From Sporosarcina sp. P32b (GTDB lineage: Bacteria; Bacillota; Bacilli; Bacillales_A; Planococcaceae), in the NCBI RefSeq assembly GCF_002743335.1, contig NZ_PDZB01000010.1, positions 37,229 to 101,228 on the forward strand: a stretch of DNA of 64,000 nucleotides, given 5' to 3'. The position numbers and the translations under genes were made by a program. The notes beneath the pieces were generated by a model, which saw only the letters and a list, made by a program, of their open reading frames with translations, searched no databases and had not been told where the DNA came from. Shown here piece after piece: positions 1-7,603 of this stretch (positions within the stretch are counted from its first letter, which is position 1; each line of letters begins with the position of its first letter).

Positions 1-174
1 TTTCGCTACCTCTGCTTGTTCTTCTGCTCCACTGATTGAGATATTTTCTCCTCTAGTGTGGATTGAAACTTTCAATTCTTCTTCGATCAAATTCATGTTC
101 TGATCGGAAATGCCAAGAAGCATTATCGCTTCGTTCGGTTCTTCAATATGAAGTTGAAGTAAATGTTCGCTCAA
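1..174 (-). CDS. phoH: PhoH family protein, N-terminal part only
   Basis: Only the first 58 codons are inside the window; the reading frame runs open through the left edge. Translation begins SEHLLQLHIEEPNEA after the start, which fits the N-terminus of Bacillales PhoH, a cytoplasmic ATP-binding protein with a P-loop further downstream (not visible here). The start is a TTG at 172-174, chosen because an AAGGAG ribosome site lies 10 bases upstream and because this frame begins just after yqfD. Position immediately downstream of yqfD matches the B. subtilis order yqfC-yqfD-phoH. Its biochemical role is poorly defined in the family; assignment rests mainly on synteny plus the short N-terminal match. 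Confidence 0.8.
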   Translation of the reverse strand, partial: MSEHLLQLHIEEPNEAIMLLGISDQNMNLIEEELKVSIHTRGENISISGAEEQAEVAK

Positions 175-179
175 TGTTT

Positions 180-1283
180 TCAGTCTCCTTGAGTTATAGG
201 TCGTTTTTCAGCAATATTTTCATTAAGTAAAAATAGTATAGTCCCACTCACTTTATCATTAGTGAAGGATACATGTAAAATGTTTTCTTCTTTAATTATG
301 CGCTCATTTGTTTTCTTTGACAATAAATCATACTTAATCAGTGGCAAGATGATGGTCTCTTCCATTCCTTTTTTCAAAAACACTTCCTGAATGTGATTTT
401 CTTTCGTTCTATCCATAATAATAGGATTTCTAAAACCCATATTTTTTTTCTGGTTACCTATCCACGGCTTTTGCCAACTGATATGGAGATTTTCTTCTCC
501 CTGAATCGAATAACTAATTGTCCGCGGTAATTCAAAATGACATTCTAACCAATAATCAGCAAATACTTCTCCATCCGCTCCTACCACTGTCGTTTTTTCA
601 CCTTGTTCAAGAATACCCGTTGCTAGCATATCACCTTTCTTTACCGTTTGATGAATAATACTCGCTCTTTCCCCTCTGGTTAATGCAAAGCGTGTGATCA
701 CTCCCCCAGTTTTCGCTACTAGATGAGATGGCTTCTCTTTCGCTTCTTCCTCCACTTCGGTCGACAATGGCGCAAGCATCGGTGAAACTTTTAACGAAGT
801 ACCTGTCTTTGAGAACCGGATCCAGGAAAGAGAAGGTTCATCTTGCATAAGTAGCCGACGAATTTCATCCTCTTCCGGTAATTTGGATAATAAAGAGGGC
901 GCAGTAATTTGTGCTTTCTGCATCTTTGTTTCCATTCGTTGCGTAATTTCTGGAATATCACTTTCCACTGTGATGTTCCACAGAAACAGCGAAGCCACTA
1001 GTGGAATGAAACAGACGATTAAAAATAACAAAGATGCGAATAGTCGATGCTGAACAGTGTCCATGCCTCTACGCCTGATTTGTACTTTCACACGGTATTT
1101 TCTTCTGTAACGGCGGATAACTTTAATTCCCTTTGTGTCTGTTTCAAAAAACATAGCACTTCCAGAGACATACAAGCTGCTGATCTTGACATGCTCTCTC
1201 TGTAATCTGCTTAGAAAAACAGAACCGTTACGAACATCTTTCACCTGTACTTCAAATCGTTTAGGACTCATAACTATTTCCAT
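180..1283 (-). CDS. yqfD: Sporulation protein YqfD
   Basis: A 367-residue protein matching the YqfD family of sporulation proteins, expressed in the mother cell under sigma-E in B. subtilis; the molecular role is unsettled. An N-terminal domain of about 75 residues rich in Arg/Lys is followed by one clear membrane segment (about residues 80-105, SLLFLIVCFIPLVASLFLW), then a long region with the family phrase ITRFALTRGERA near 195-210. It overlaps the end of yqfC, so the two are probably translationally coupled. Neither the ATG at 1281-1283 nor the second ATG at 1269-1271 has a strong ribosome site; the second is an equally good start. Length is slightly below the roughly 400 residues usual for the family. 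Confidence 0.9.
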   Translation of the reverse strand: MEIVMSPKRFEVQVKDVRNGSVFLSRLQREHVKISSLYVSGSAMFFETDTKGIKVIRRYRRKYRVKVQIRRRGMDTVQHRLFASLLFLIVCFIPLVASLFLWNITVESDIPEITQRMETKMQKAQITAPSLLSKLPEEDEIRRLLMQDEPSLSWIRFSKTGTSLKVSPMLAPLSTEVEEEAKEKPSHLVAKTGGVITRFALTRGERASIIHQTVKKGDMLATGILEQGEKTTVVGADGEVFADYWLECHFELPRTISYSIQGEENLHISWQKPWIGNQKKNMGFRNPIIMDRTKENHIQEVFLKKGMEETIILPLIKYDLLSKKTNERIIKEENILHVSFTNDKVSGTILFLLNENIAEKRPITQGD

Positions 1284-1518
1284 CTTCAGGCGTAAAACGC
1301 ACCGTCACTTCCTGTAGTTCATCAATCGATATATGGGCGTGTTGTTCAGTCAGCATTAGAACCGTTACATCTTCTCCTTTAACAGTCATGACATAGTCAT
1401 TCGTTTGAAAAGATACGGATTGTTCGCTTAATGCGAGCAAGCGATAGTTGCCAGTAATCCGCAATGAGTTGAATTCATCTAGAATAATGGATGGATGAAG
1501 TGCGAATAATTTTTTCAT
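1261..1518 (-). CDS. yqfC: Sporulation protein YqfC
   Basis: An 85-residue protein of the YqfC/YabP-like sporulation family; it begins MKKLFALHPSIILDEF and contains the family pattern of an N-terminal beta strand followed by ITGNYRLLAL. It sits directly before yqfD with a coding overlap, as in B. subtilis, where the pair is sigma-E controlled and needed for efficient sporulation. The start codon lies only one base after the T-run of a strong hairpin terminator, and the only visible ribosome site (AGGGGG, 1526-1531) is part of that hairpin's 3' arm. That implies that yqfC translation either depends on an internal transcript starting within or after the hairpin or is masked in read-through RNA. 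Confidence 0.9.
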   Translation of the reverse strand: MKKLFALHPSIILDEFNSLRITGNYRLLALSEQSVSFQTNDYVMTVKGEDVTVLMLTEQHAHISIDELQEVTVRFTPEDGNSYES

Positions 1519-1519
1519 G

Positions 1520-1557
1520 AAAAAACCCCCTGTCTCATCCTATGAAAAGACAGGGGG
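1520..1557 (-). terminator. Hairpin terminator overlapping the yqfC ribosome site
   Basis: Arms of 10 bases (CCCCCTGTCT at 1548-1557 and its complement at 1526-1535) enclose a 12-base loop and are followed on the minus strand by six T (1520-1525). It would end the sigma-W type transcript coming from nfeD-floA. The G-run of the downstream arm doubles as the yqfC Shine-Dalgarno sequence. Confidence 0.85.
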
Positions 1558-1565
1558 CGGCATGA

Positions 1566-2099
1566 TTACCGTTTTGATTTTGGTGGACCTAAAATTTCTG
1601 CATAGACAATCCCTTGCATGATTTGCTGAGGAGTTCTTGGAATCAAGTCTTCCTGCAAGATTTTTTCATCTTCTTGCAAAATGGACTGTTCCTCCCCACG
1701 AAGCCTGCCTCTGCCCATTTGGCGCTCCGGACGTGGCGTAGAAACGGGCTTAACCGGTTTCTTCGGCTCTGCATAGAAGACTTCAGACTGAGGCGCCTGT
1801 GCCTTGACAGGTTGTTCAGGTTCTTTCCCCTCTTGCTGGAGATCCTGGAATTCTTTTTGAATATCCTCAAAAAGATTTCTCGATAATTCCTTCAACGAAC
1901 GCGGCTTCTCTACAGGCGCTGCATTCGTGCGCTGAGGTTCTCTTTGTTTCATTTCACTTTGAGTGGGTTGGGCAGGCCATTGCTGGCTGGGCGGACGTTT
2001 CGGTTGTTGTTTTTGCTGATTCTGTTGATCTTTATCTTTCTTCTTACCGAATAACGATCCCAGCGCCAACATGATACCCAAAATAATCAGTTGTTCCAT
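1566..2099 (-). CDS. Gln/Pro-rich membrane-anchored protein downstream of floA, unknown function
   Basis: I do not recognise a named family. The 177-residue product starts with a short hydrophobic segment (residues 3-17, QLIILGIMLALGSLF), then basic and very Gln/Pro-rich sequence to about 60, an acidic helical stretch likely to form a coiled coil around 68-95 (LKELSRNLFEDIQKEFQDL), a second Pro-rich linker, and a conserved-looking C-terminus with PQQIMQGIVYAEILGPP. It is therefore likely a cytoplasm-facing protein tethered by its N-terminus. It occupies the position of yqfB in the B. subtilis nfeD-floA-yqfB operon but is much longer and not evidently homologous. It lies 36 bases after floA and before a strong terminator, so it belongs to the nfeD-floA transcript; a role at flotillin assemblies is an inference. 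Confidence 0.8.
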   Translation of the reverse strand: MEQLIILGIMLALGSLFGKKKDKDQQNQQKQQPKRPPSQQWPAQPTQSEMKQREPQRTNAAPVEKPRSLKELSRNLFEDIQKEFQDLQQEGKEPEQPVKAQAPQSEVFYAEPKKPVKPVSTPRPERQMGRGRLRGEEQSILQEDEKILQEDLIPRTPQQIMQGIVYAEILGPPKSKR

Positions 2100-2135
2100 T
2101 ATGCATCCCCTTCCCGGGAATTCATCTTGTTATAG

Positions 2136-3125
2136 TTAGTCTTTTGTTTGTTGATCTGTTCCTGTTTTACTAATTGAATCACGCATGCTTGTATCGGCTT
2201 GGATATTTTTGTAGTTCATGTAATCCATGATGCCAATATTCCCAGAACGCAAAGCTTCTGCCATAGCCAAAGGTACTTCAGCTTCTGCTTCCACAACTTT
2301 CGAGCGCATTTCCTGAGTTTTGGCCTTCATCTCTTGCTCGCTTGCAACAGCCATAGCGCGACGTTCTTCCGCTTTAGCTTGTGCAATGTTTTTATCTGCC
2401 ATCGCTTGTTCTGTCTGAAGTTCTGCACCGATGTTTTTACCGATATCAACATCAGCAATATCAATGGATAGAATTTCAAACGCCGTACCTGAGTCCAAAC
2501 CTTTTTTCAAAACAGTTTGAGAAATCAAATCTGGGTTTTCCAATACTTTCGCGTGGCTGATTGAAGAACCGATTGTTGATACGATACCTTCACCAACACG
2601 AGCAACAACTGTCTCTTCACCCGCACCACCGACTAGACGGTCGATGTTTGCACGAACTGTAATACGAGCTTTTGCTTTTACTTCGATACCGTTCATCGCA
2701 ACACCCGCGATAAATGGTGTTTCGATAACTTTCGGGTTAACGGACATTTGAACTGCTTCCAGTACGTCACGTCCTGCCAAGTCGATCGCTTGCGCTCTTT
2801 CAAACGGTAAATCAATGTTCGCACGTTGCGCGGCGATTAATGCGTTCACTACGCGGTCTACGTTACCACCAGCTAAGTAATGACTTTCCAACTGGTTGAT
2901 TGATACTGTCAAACCTGCTTTATGTGCTTTGATCAATGGGTTAACTACTCTACTCGGAATAACCCGACGTAAACGCATACCGATTAATGTGAAGATACTT
3001 ACTCGAACGCCTGCCGCAATGGCGGAAATCCATAGCGTTACTGGAACGAATGTAAAGAATATCGCCAGTACGATGATGATAATAAAGACTGCTGCTACCA
3101 GCCCGATTGTTCCTAGTCCCATCAT
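2136..3125 (-). CDS. floA: Flotillin-like protein FloA
   Basis: A 329-residue FloA (YqfA) protein that forms flotillin assemblies at the membrane and affects membrane fluidity. An N-terminal hydrophobic hairpin (about residues 3-50) anchors it, followed by an SPFH/PHB domain and an Ala/Glu-rich coiled-coil region (around 235-290, [20 protein letters not shown] region). Length agrees with Bacillales FloA (about 331). It overlaps the stop codon of nfeD by four bases (ATGA), so the two are coupled, and the SD GAGGAGG is inside the end of nfeD. FloA/NfeD pairs are the standard arrangement, and the shared upstream promoter is of the envelope-stress (sigma-W) type. Confidence 0.95.
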   Translation of the reverse strand: MMGLGTIGLVAAVFIIIIVLAIFFTFVPVTLWISAIAAGVRVSIFTLIGMRLRRVIPSRVVNPLIKAHKAGLTVSINQLESHYLAGGNVDRVVNALIAAQRANIDLPFERAQAIDLAGRDVLEAVQMSVNPKVIETPFIAGVAMNGIEVKAKARITVRANIDRLVGGAGEETVVARVGEGIVSTIGSSISHAKVLENPDLISQTVLKKGLDSGTAFEILSIDIADVDIGKNIGAELQTEQAMADKNIAQAKAEERRAMAVASEQEMKAKTQEMRSKVVEAEAEVPLAMAEALRSGNIGIMDYMNYKNIQADTSMRDSISKTGTDQQTKD

Positions 3126-4456
3126 AAGCCTTGTTCCTCCTCTTTCTTCTCTCTTACTACGATTCTAAAACCTTCTACTGCTACAATCACTACTTTTTTA
3201 CCACTTTCGATGTAACGACCTTCTGATACTACATCGATGCGTTCGCCATCTACTTCAGCGACGCCAGATGGATAAAGTGGAGTAATCGTTGTTGCCACCT
3301 TCTGCAATAACTCATTACGATTTTTGTTGGAAACGTAACCGCTTTCCGTATCCATCGTATCCATTAAAATGATTTTATTCAATAGATGAAGTTTTTTACC
3401 GAAGAATTTCATAATAACCACTGCTCCTATCAACGCTACGGCTATCGCAATTAGCACCGAAACTGCCATGAATGCCAAGTTTGTGCCTGCCAATAAAATA
3501 CTTCCTATGATAGCCAAGACCCCGAAGATACCAGCTATCCCTCCTGCAACAAAGAATTCGGCAATAATAAGTGCTACACCGAGCAGGAATAATAACAATG
3601 TCTCATAACCTGCTAGACCTGCTACTGTGTGTCCGTAGAAGAATAAGAATAGAGCTGTAAGCCCCATGCTCCCCGGCACACCAAAGCCTGGTGAATATAA
3701 TTCTACAATCAGTCCGAGACTCGCAACGGAAAGTAAAATCGGTACAACGACTGGGTTGGTGATGAATCGAGCCATTTTCTCTGTAAACGTTTCCGCTGTA
3801 GAGATGACTTGCGCATCTTCCAAGTCCAGCTTCTTCAGTAACTCGTCAAATGAAGCTACTGTCCCTTCACTGTACCCTACCTTTTCAGCTTCGTCAGCAG
3901 TGAGTGTCAGAAGTTCTCCTTTTTGTGCACGTAAGTCCGGAAGATCGATTTCTGGATTAGCCATCGCCAATGCATATTGCGGATCACGGCCATTGTGCTT
4001 TGCGGCATTTTTCATTTGTGCCAACCAGTAACTATTGGCTTTCGTCTCTGCTGCATTTCCAGATCCATCGATGACTTGTGCAGCTCCAATAGAACCGTTT
4101 GGTGTCATGTAGATTTCATCTGCATAAAGTGCAAGGAAAGCCCCAGCAGATAGCGCACGATCATTGATGAATGCGACGATTTTGACATCGTCAGTTGTTT
4201 TCATCAGCTTTGCGATTTGATCAGCAGCGTCCACAAAGCCTCCAGGAGTGTCTATATCCAACACAATCGTCTCTGCGCCTTCAGCTTTAGCTTCTTTAAA
4301 TGAACGCTGTAGGAAGGCATGCAGCCCCTTTTCTACTTCTTGATGAAGGGGTACTTGATATACTTTTGTTTCAGCTGCGTCTGAGTGTATAAAAGGCAAT
4401 GCGATTGTACCGATGAATAAAATGAGCAGAAAAACGGACCTAATCATTTTAGACAT
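3122..4456 (-). CDS. nfeD: NfeD family membrane-bound serine protease (long form)
   Basis: A 444-residue long-form NfeD (YqeZ-like). It has a cleavable or anchoring signal at residues 1-27, a ClpP-like protease domain (about 40-220) with the nucleophile serine in the phrase [15 protein letters not shown] and the lysine-containing helix near [10 protein letters not shown], four to five membrane segments (about 240-350) and a C-terminal OB-fold NfeD domain (about 375-444, with [12 protein letters not shown]). The family works with flotillin-type proteins, here encoded immediately downstream. The ATG has a good SD (GAGGTGAG). Upstream lies a TGAAAC-16-CGTA promoter, as for the sigma-W-controlled B. 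subtilis homologue. Confidence 0.93.
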   Translation of the reverse strand: MSKMIRSVFLLILFIGTIALPFIHSDAAETKVYQVPLHQEVEKGLHAFLQRSFKEAKAEGAETIVLDIDTPGGFVDAADQIAKLMKTTDDVKIVAFINDRALSAGAFLALYADEIYMTPNGSIGAAQVIDGSGNAAETKANSYWLAQMKNAAKHNGRDPQYALAMANPEIDLPDLRAQKGELLTLTADEAEKVGYSEGTVASFDELLKKLDLEDAQVISTAETFTEKMARFITNPVVVPILLSVASLGLIVELYSPGFGVPGSMGLTALFLFFYGHTVAGLAGYETLLLFLLGVALIIAEFFVAGGIAGIFGVLAIIGSILLAGTNLAFMAVSVLIAIAVALIGAVVIMKFFGKKLHLLNKIILMDTMDTESGYVSNKNRNELLQKVATTITPLYPSGVAEVDGERIDVVSEGRYIESGKKVVIVAVEGFRIVVREKKEEEQGL

Positions 4457-4497
4457 TATGTTCTCACCTCTCTCTACTGCCTATTATACTTACTATT

Positions 4498-4523
4498 TAC
4501 GTTTGAAGAAGCATTTGGTTTCA
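4498..4523 (-). promoter_or_regulatory. Sigma-W-type promoter of nfeD-floA
   Basis: On the minus strand TGAAAC (4518-4523) is followed after exactly 16 bases by CGTA (4498-4501), the consensus for the extracytoplasmic sigma factor W. It lies about 40 bases before the nfeD start. A perfect 18-base palindrome (4523-4540, ATTTAATTGCAATTAAAT) abuts the -35 element and could be an upstream AT-rich activation element or an operator. Confidence 0.8.
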
Positions 4524-4665
4524 TTTAATTGCAATTAAATAAAAGTTTTTCTTTCGTTGCGTCATGGCTTGTTAGTATATGGATTATATATGGACATTCA
4601 TGAGCATAATTATTGAAGTTGTGTTGAAAGTTATGAAAGCCCGGAGGTGAATTAGTGTTTGTGAG

Positions 4666-4760
4666 GGGATGGAAGCTCCAGTTGGGGGACGCTTTCCCAT
4701 GGGCCCGCGGGAAGAGCCGTAACGAAGAACGGCTTTAGCGAGTAAAAGCGAAACGTTAGG
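4666..4760. repeat. GC-rich dispersed-repeat fragment A
   Basis: A sharply GC-richer block than its AT-rich flanks, holding two adjacent small hairpins: TTCCC/GGGAA at 4694-4698 and 4709-4713, and AGCCGT/ACGGCT at 4715-4720 and 4729-4734. The wording (GGGGGACGCTTTCCC, GCCGTAACGAAGAACGGC) resembles non-coding repeat families I have seen in Bacillaceae/Planococcaceae intergenic regions. Copy number cannot be tested in one window. Confidence 0.55.
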
Positions 4761-4935
4761 AGCACAGCTTAGCACTTCGCCGCCAGCTTACATCCTGCTT
4801 ATTGAGTAAAGATACTTAGAATATTCATTGGAGCCAGTGTGTGAATTATTTTTGTTCCTAAACTTATTCAAGTTCAAAACAGATGATAAACACAACTTTA
4901 ATACACAACAAAAAGTATCATCCATTTACATTGCA

Positions 4936-5025
4936 AGGGATTGGCACGTAGGAGGGGCCACTCCAGAGGATCAGTTCGACAGGCGAGACCTCAGGATAAG
5001 CGTTCCACCCGAAATGCCAATCCCT
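4936..5025. repeat. Dispersed-repeat fragment B with terminal inverted repeats
   Basis: An 11-base perfect inverted repeat (AGGGATTGGCA at 4936-4946 and its complement at 5015-5025) encloses about 68 bases containing GGCCACTCCAGAGGATCAG and GGCGAGACCTCAGGATAAG. These phrases resemble a mobile-looking non-coding repeat common in Bacillales intergenic DNA. No coding capacity or transposase; the ends resemble a MITE-like unit. Confidence 0.55.
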
Positions 5026-5079
5026 CTTGGCCTTCGCCAACTACTTTTATAAATAGCTTAGTATATTCCAGACAATAAA

Positions 5080-5115
5080 ATAAACCGAAAATCCAGTGAA
5101 GGATTTTCGGTTTAT
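5080..5115 (-). terminator. Terminator after rpsU
   Basis: A 15-base perfect stem (ATAAACCGAAAATCC at 5080-5094 and its complement at 5101-5115) with a 6-base loop, followed on the minus strand by a T-rich tract. It ends the rpsU transcript, so rpsU is monocistronic here. Confidence 0.85.
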
Positions 5116-5162
5116 AAGAAATTACATTAGTAGGTAATATCAAAATTCAATGTAGGCAGAAA

Positions 5163-5336
5163 TTAGAACTTGCGCTTACGTGCAGCTTCTGATTTCTTTT
5201 TACGTTTAACACTTGGCTTATCATAGAATTCACGCTTTCTACTCTCTTGTATTGTACCACTCTTGGATACAGTACGTTTGAAGCGGCGAAGAGCGTCTTC
5301 AAGTGATTCATTTTTGCGAACGACTGTCTTAGTCAT
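5163..5336 (-). CDS. rpsU: Small ribosomal subunit protein bS21
   Basis: A 57-residue bS21, starting [19 protein letters not shown] and ending in the basic tail SEAARKRKF. It binds the 30S platform near the anti-Shine-Dalgarno region. The start at 5334-5336 is preceded by GGAGGG and gives the standard family length; an in-frame upstream extension has no support. It has its own promoter, a 5' hairpin and a terminator. In B. subtilis rpsU is followed by yqeY; here it stands alone. Confidence 0.97.
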   Translation of the reverse strand: MTKTVVRKNESLEDALRRFKRTVSKSGTIQESRKREFYDKPSVKRKKKSEAARKRKF

Positions 5337-5371
5337 ATCTCTTGTCCCTCCCTCCAAACACACACTTCGAA

Positions 5372-5390
5372 ACATAGCACTTTGCTATGT
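5372..5390 (-). promoter_or_regulatory. Hairpin at the 5' end of the rpsU mRNA
   Basis: An 8-base perfect stem (ACATAGCA/TGCTATGT) with a 3-base loop starts within a base or two of the transcription start expected from the promoter at 5399-5427. Such a 5'-terminal hairpin would protect the message from 5'-end-dependent decay. Confidence 0.6.
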
Positions 5391-5398
5391 ACTATAAA

Positions 5399-5427
5399 AT
5401 TATAACGTATATATTCGGTTTGGTCAA
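5399..5427 (-). promoter_or_regulatory. Sigma-A promoter of rpsU
   Basis: Minus strand: TTGACC (5422-5427), 17-base spacer, perfect TATAAT (5399-5404). The transcript would begin near 5391-5392, leaving a leader of about 55 bases. Confidence 0.85.
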
Positions 5428-5481
5428 TAAAAACTATTAGAATATCATGATAAATTTTATGAATTACTTTTTAAAAAGTGA

Positions 5482-6153
5482 TCAATAATCAGATGACGAT
5501 GAGAGACCTTGCATAATTGCAGCACCTGAACTCGCACCGATACGTGTTGCACCCGATTCAATCATGCGATCTACGTCTTCAGCACTGCGAACACCACCAC
5601 TTGCCTTCACTCCAATTGCTGGACCTACTACCGCACGCATAAGCTTTACATCTTCCGCAGTAGCACCGCCAGTGGAGAATCCAGTCGATGTTTTGACGAA
5701 GTCCGCTCCTGCAAGTACCGCCAGTTCACATGCTGTACGTTTTTGAATATTATCGAGCAATGATGTTTCGATGATCACTTTTACTAAAGCTTGATCTTTT
5801 GCTGCTTCTACTACGGCTTCGATATCATTTTGCACTTGTTCAAGCAACCCACTTTGTAATGCGCCAATATTGATAACCATATCTAGTTCAGTTGCACCGT
5901 TCGCAATCGCATCTTTGGCCTCGAAAGCTTTAACTTCGGATGTACTTGCACCTAGAGGGAAGCCAATTACAGTGCATACTTTTACTTCCGTGCCTTGTAA
6001 AGCTTCTGCCGCTGTTTTAACCCAGATTGGATTAATACAGACTGAGGCGAAAGAATATTTTTTTGCCTCTTTACATAATTCGAGTACCTGCTGTTTAGTT
6101 GCTTCTGCCTTTAACAACGTATGATCAATATAAGCGGCATAGTTTGTAGTCAA
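5482..6153 (-). CDS. deoC: Deoxyribose-phosphate aldolase
   Basis: A 223-residue class I aldolase that splits 2-deoxy-D-ribose 5-phosphate into glyceraldehyde 3-phosphate and acetaldehyde in deoxynucleoside breakdown. Catalytic residues are visible: Schiff-base Lys154 in DFVKTSTGF, the proton-relay Lys183 in GVKASGGV, and Asp91 in ELDMVINIG. Full family length with a TIM-barrel pattern. It stands alone between mtaB and rpsU; other deo genes (pdp, drm, nupC) are not present here, whereas B. subtilis has deoC in a dra-nupC-pdp operon elsewhere and yqeW at this position. Confidence 0.96.
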   Translation of the reverse strand: MTTNYAAYIDHTLLKAEATKQQVLELCKEAKKYSFASVCINPIWVKTAAEALQGTEVKVCTVIGFPLGASTSEVKAFEAKDAIANGATELDMVINIGALQSGLLEQVQNDIEAVVEAAKDQALVKVIIETSLLDNIQKRTACELAVLAGADFVKTSTGFSTGGATAEDVKLMRAVVGPAIGVKASGGVRSAEDVDRMIESGATRIGASSGAAIMQGLSSSSDY

Positions 6154-6216
6154 TGAAAGCGCTCCTTTTTACATATCGTTTTTTTCAGTATACCAAAGCC
6201 TGCATTTTGTTGCACG

Positions 6217-6242
6217 AAAAAGACCACCCATTATAGGTGGTC
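6217..6242 (-). terminator. Terminator after mtaB
   Basis: GACCACC (6236-6242, minus-strand reading) pairs with GGTGGTC (6222-6228) across a short loop and is followed by five T. It closes the transcript running from hrcA or later through dnaJ, prmA, rsmE and mtaB. Confidence 0.8.
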
Positions 6243-6246
6243 CATG

Positions 6247-7587
6247 TTATATCATGACTTTTTCTTCTGTCAGTACACGGACAGGTTGGCCTTCATTGTA
6301 AGGATAGCCCGCTTTAGTAATTTTCACTTTCACAATTTGACCGATCATCGTTTCATCTGCAGGTAAGACTACTTTTAAATAATTATCTGTATAGCCTACA
6401 TAGAGATTTTGATCCGTATCTTGCTTAAAGCTTTCTTCAGGAATAACTTCGAGTACTTCGCCTTCAAATCGAGCAGCATAATTTTTTGCTAATTGATCGT
6501 TCAGCGTTAATAAACGGTGCACGCGTTCGTTTTTTACACTTTCGTCGACTTGGTCTTCCATTCGAGCAGCAGGTGTACCCGTTCTCTTCGAATAAGGGAA
6601 TACATGGAGCTCGGAAAACTTATGGTCACGAATGAAGTTATACGTTTCCATGAATTCTTCTTCCGTTTCACCAGGGAAACCTACGATGACATCGGATGTG
6701 ATAGCAAGATCAGGTAACGCTTCGTTCAGACGAGTTAATCGATCAGAGAAGAATTCCATTGTGTATTTGCGACGCATCCGTTTGAGTACGGTATCTGAAC
6801 CCGATTGAATGGGGATATGCAAATGGCGTACGACAATATTAGAGTCACGCAATACATCGATCACTTCATCTGTTAATTGGCTTGCTTCGATTGAACTAAT
6901 ACGGAGACGTTTCAATCCTTTTACTTGTTGTTCCAAGTCACGTAATAGACGAGCTAGGTTATAGCCTTTTAAATCTTCACCATAACCACCTGTATGAATA
7001 CCTGTTAAGACGATTTCAAGATAACCCGCGTCGACAAGTTGTTGTGCTTGATGAATAACTTCTTCGGGATCACGTGAGCGCATCAATCCTCTAGCCCACG
7101 GAATGATACAGAACGTACAGAAGTTATTACACCCTTCTTGTATTTTTAACGAAGCACGTGTGCGATCTGTAAATGACGGCACGTCAAGTTCTTCATAAAC
7201 ACGGTTTTTCATAATGTTGCGCACCGCATTAATCGGCTCGCGCTCTTCACGGAATTGTTCGATCAGCCCAAGCAATTTTGAACGATCTTGTGTGCCGACG
7301 ACAATATCCACACCAGGAATCGCCATAATTTCTGCCGGTGATGTTTGTGCATAACAACCCGTTACACAGATTACTGCATCTGGATTTTTACGAATAGCAC
7401 GACGGATTACTTGTCGGCTCTTTTTATCACCGGTGTTCGTTACGGTACATGTATTAATAACATAGACATCAGAATTCTTATCAAACTCTACTCTTTCATA
7501 GTCTGCTTCTTGAAACAATTGCCAAATAGCTTCTGTTTCATAATGATTCACTTTGCAGCCCAGTGTATGAAAAGCAACTGAAGACAT
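6247..7587 (-). CDS. mtaB: tRNA N6-threonylcarbamoyladenosine 2-methylthiotransferase
   Basis: A 446-residue radical-SAM methylthiotransferase (YqeV) that converts t6A37 to ms2t6A37 in ANN-decoding tRNAs. The N-terminal UPF0004 domain has cluster cysteines at about 11 (TLGCKVN), 47 (INTCTVTN) and 78 (VTGCYAQ); the radical-SAM motif CxxxCxxC is at 153-160 (EGCNNFCTFC); a TRAM domain ends the protein (around 375-440). The start at 7585-7587 gives MSSVAFHTLGCK, matching the family; an upstream in-frame Met would sit inside rsmE. It lies 16 bases after rsmE, the same order as in B. subtilis. Confidence 0.95.
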   Translation of the reverse strand: MSSVAFHTLGCKVNHYETEAIWQLFQEADYERVEFDKNSDVYVINTCTVTNTGDKKSRQVIRRAIRKNPDAVICVTGCYAQTSPAEIMAIPGVDIVVGTQDRSKLLGLIEQFREEREPINAVRNIMKNRVYEELDVPSFTDRTRASLKIQEGCNNFCTFCIIPWARGLMRSRDPEEVIHQAQQLVDAGYLEIVLTGIHTGGYGEDLKGYNLARLLRDLEQQVKGLKRLRISSIEASQLTDEVIDVLRDSNIVVRHLHIPIQSGSDTVLKRMRRKYTMEFFSDRLTRLNEALPDLAITSDVIVGFPGETEEEFMETYNFIRDHKFSELHVFPYSKRTGTPAARMEDQVDESVKNERVHRLLTLNDQLAKNYAARFEGEVLEVIPEESFKQDTDQNLYVGYTDNYLKVVLPADETMIGQIVKVKITKAGYPYNEGQPVRVLTEEKVMI

Positions 7588-7603
7588 AAGTTGTTCACTT
7601 CTT

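Larger units (their letters stand above)
4457..5162. other. Gene-free stretch between nfeD and rpsU
   Basis: About 700 bases without a credible gene. The part next to nfeD holds its promoter; 4660-4775 and 4936-5025 are GC-rich repeat-like segments described separately; 5080-5115 is the rpsU terminator. Short open frames here run through the repeats and have no ribosome site. In B. subtilis this interval contains yqeY, which is missing here. Confidence 0.75.

Noticed and set aside
4523..4540. 18-base palindrome read as an insertion-target or attachment site
   Set aside because: No integrase, duplicated flank or element is nearby; it is better described as part of the nfeD promoter region.
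4584..4775. 63-codon minus-strand frame in the rpsU-nfeD gap
   Set aside because: It reads through repeat block A, without a ribosome site or family resemblance.
4828..5052. 74-codon plus-strand frame in the same gap
   Set aside because: It spans repeat block B and has no ribosome site.
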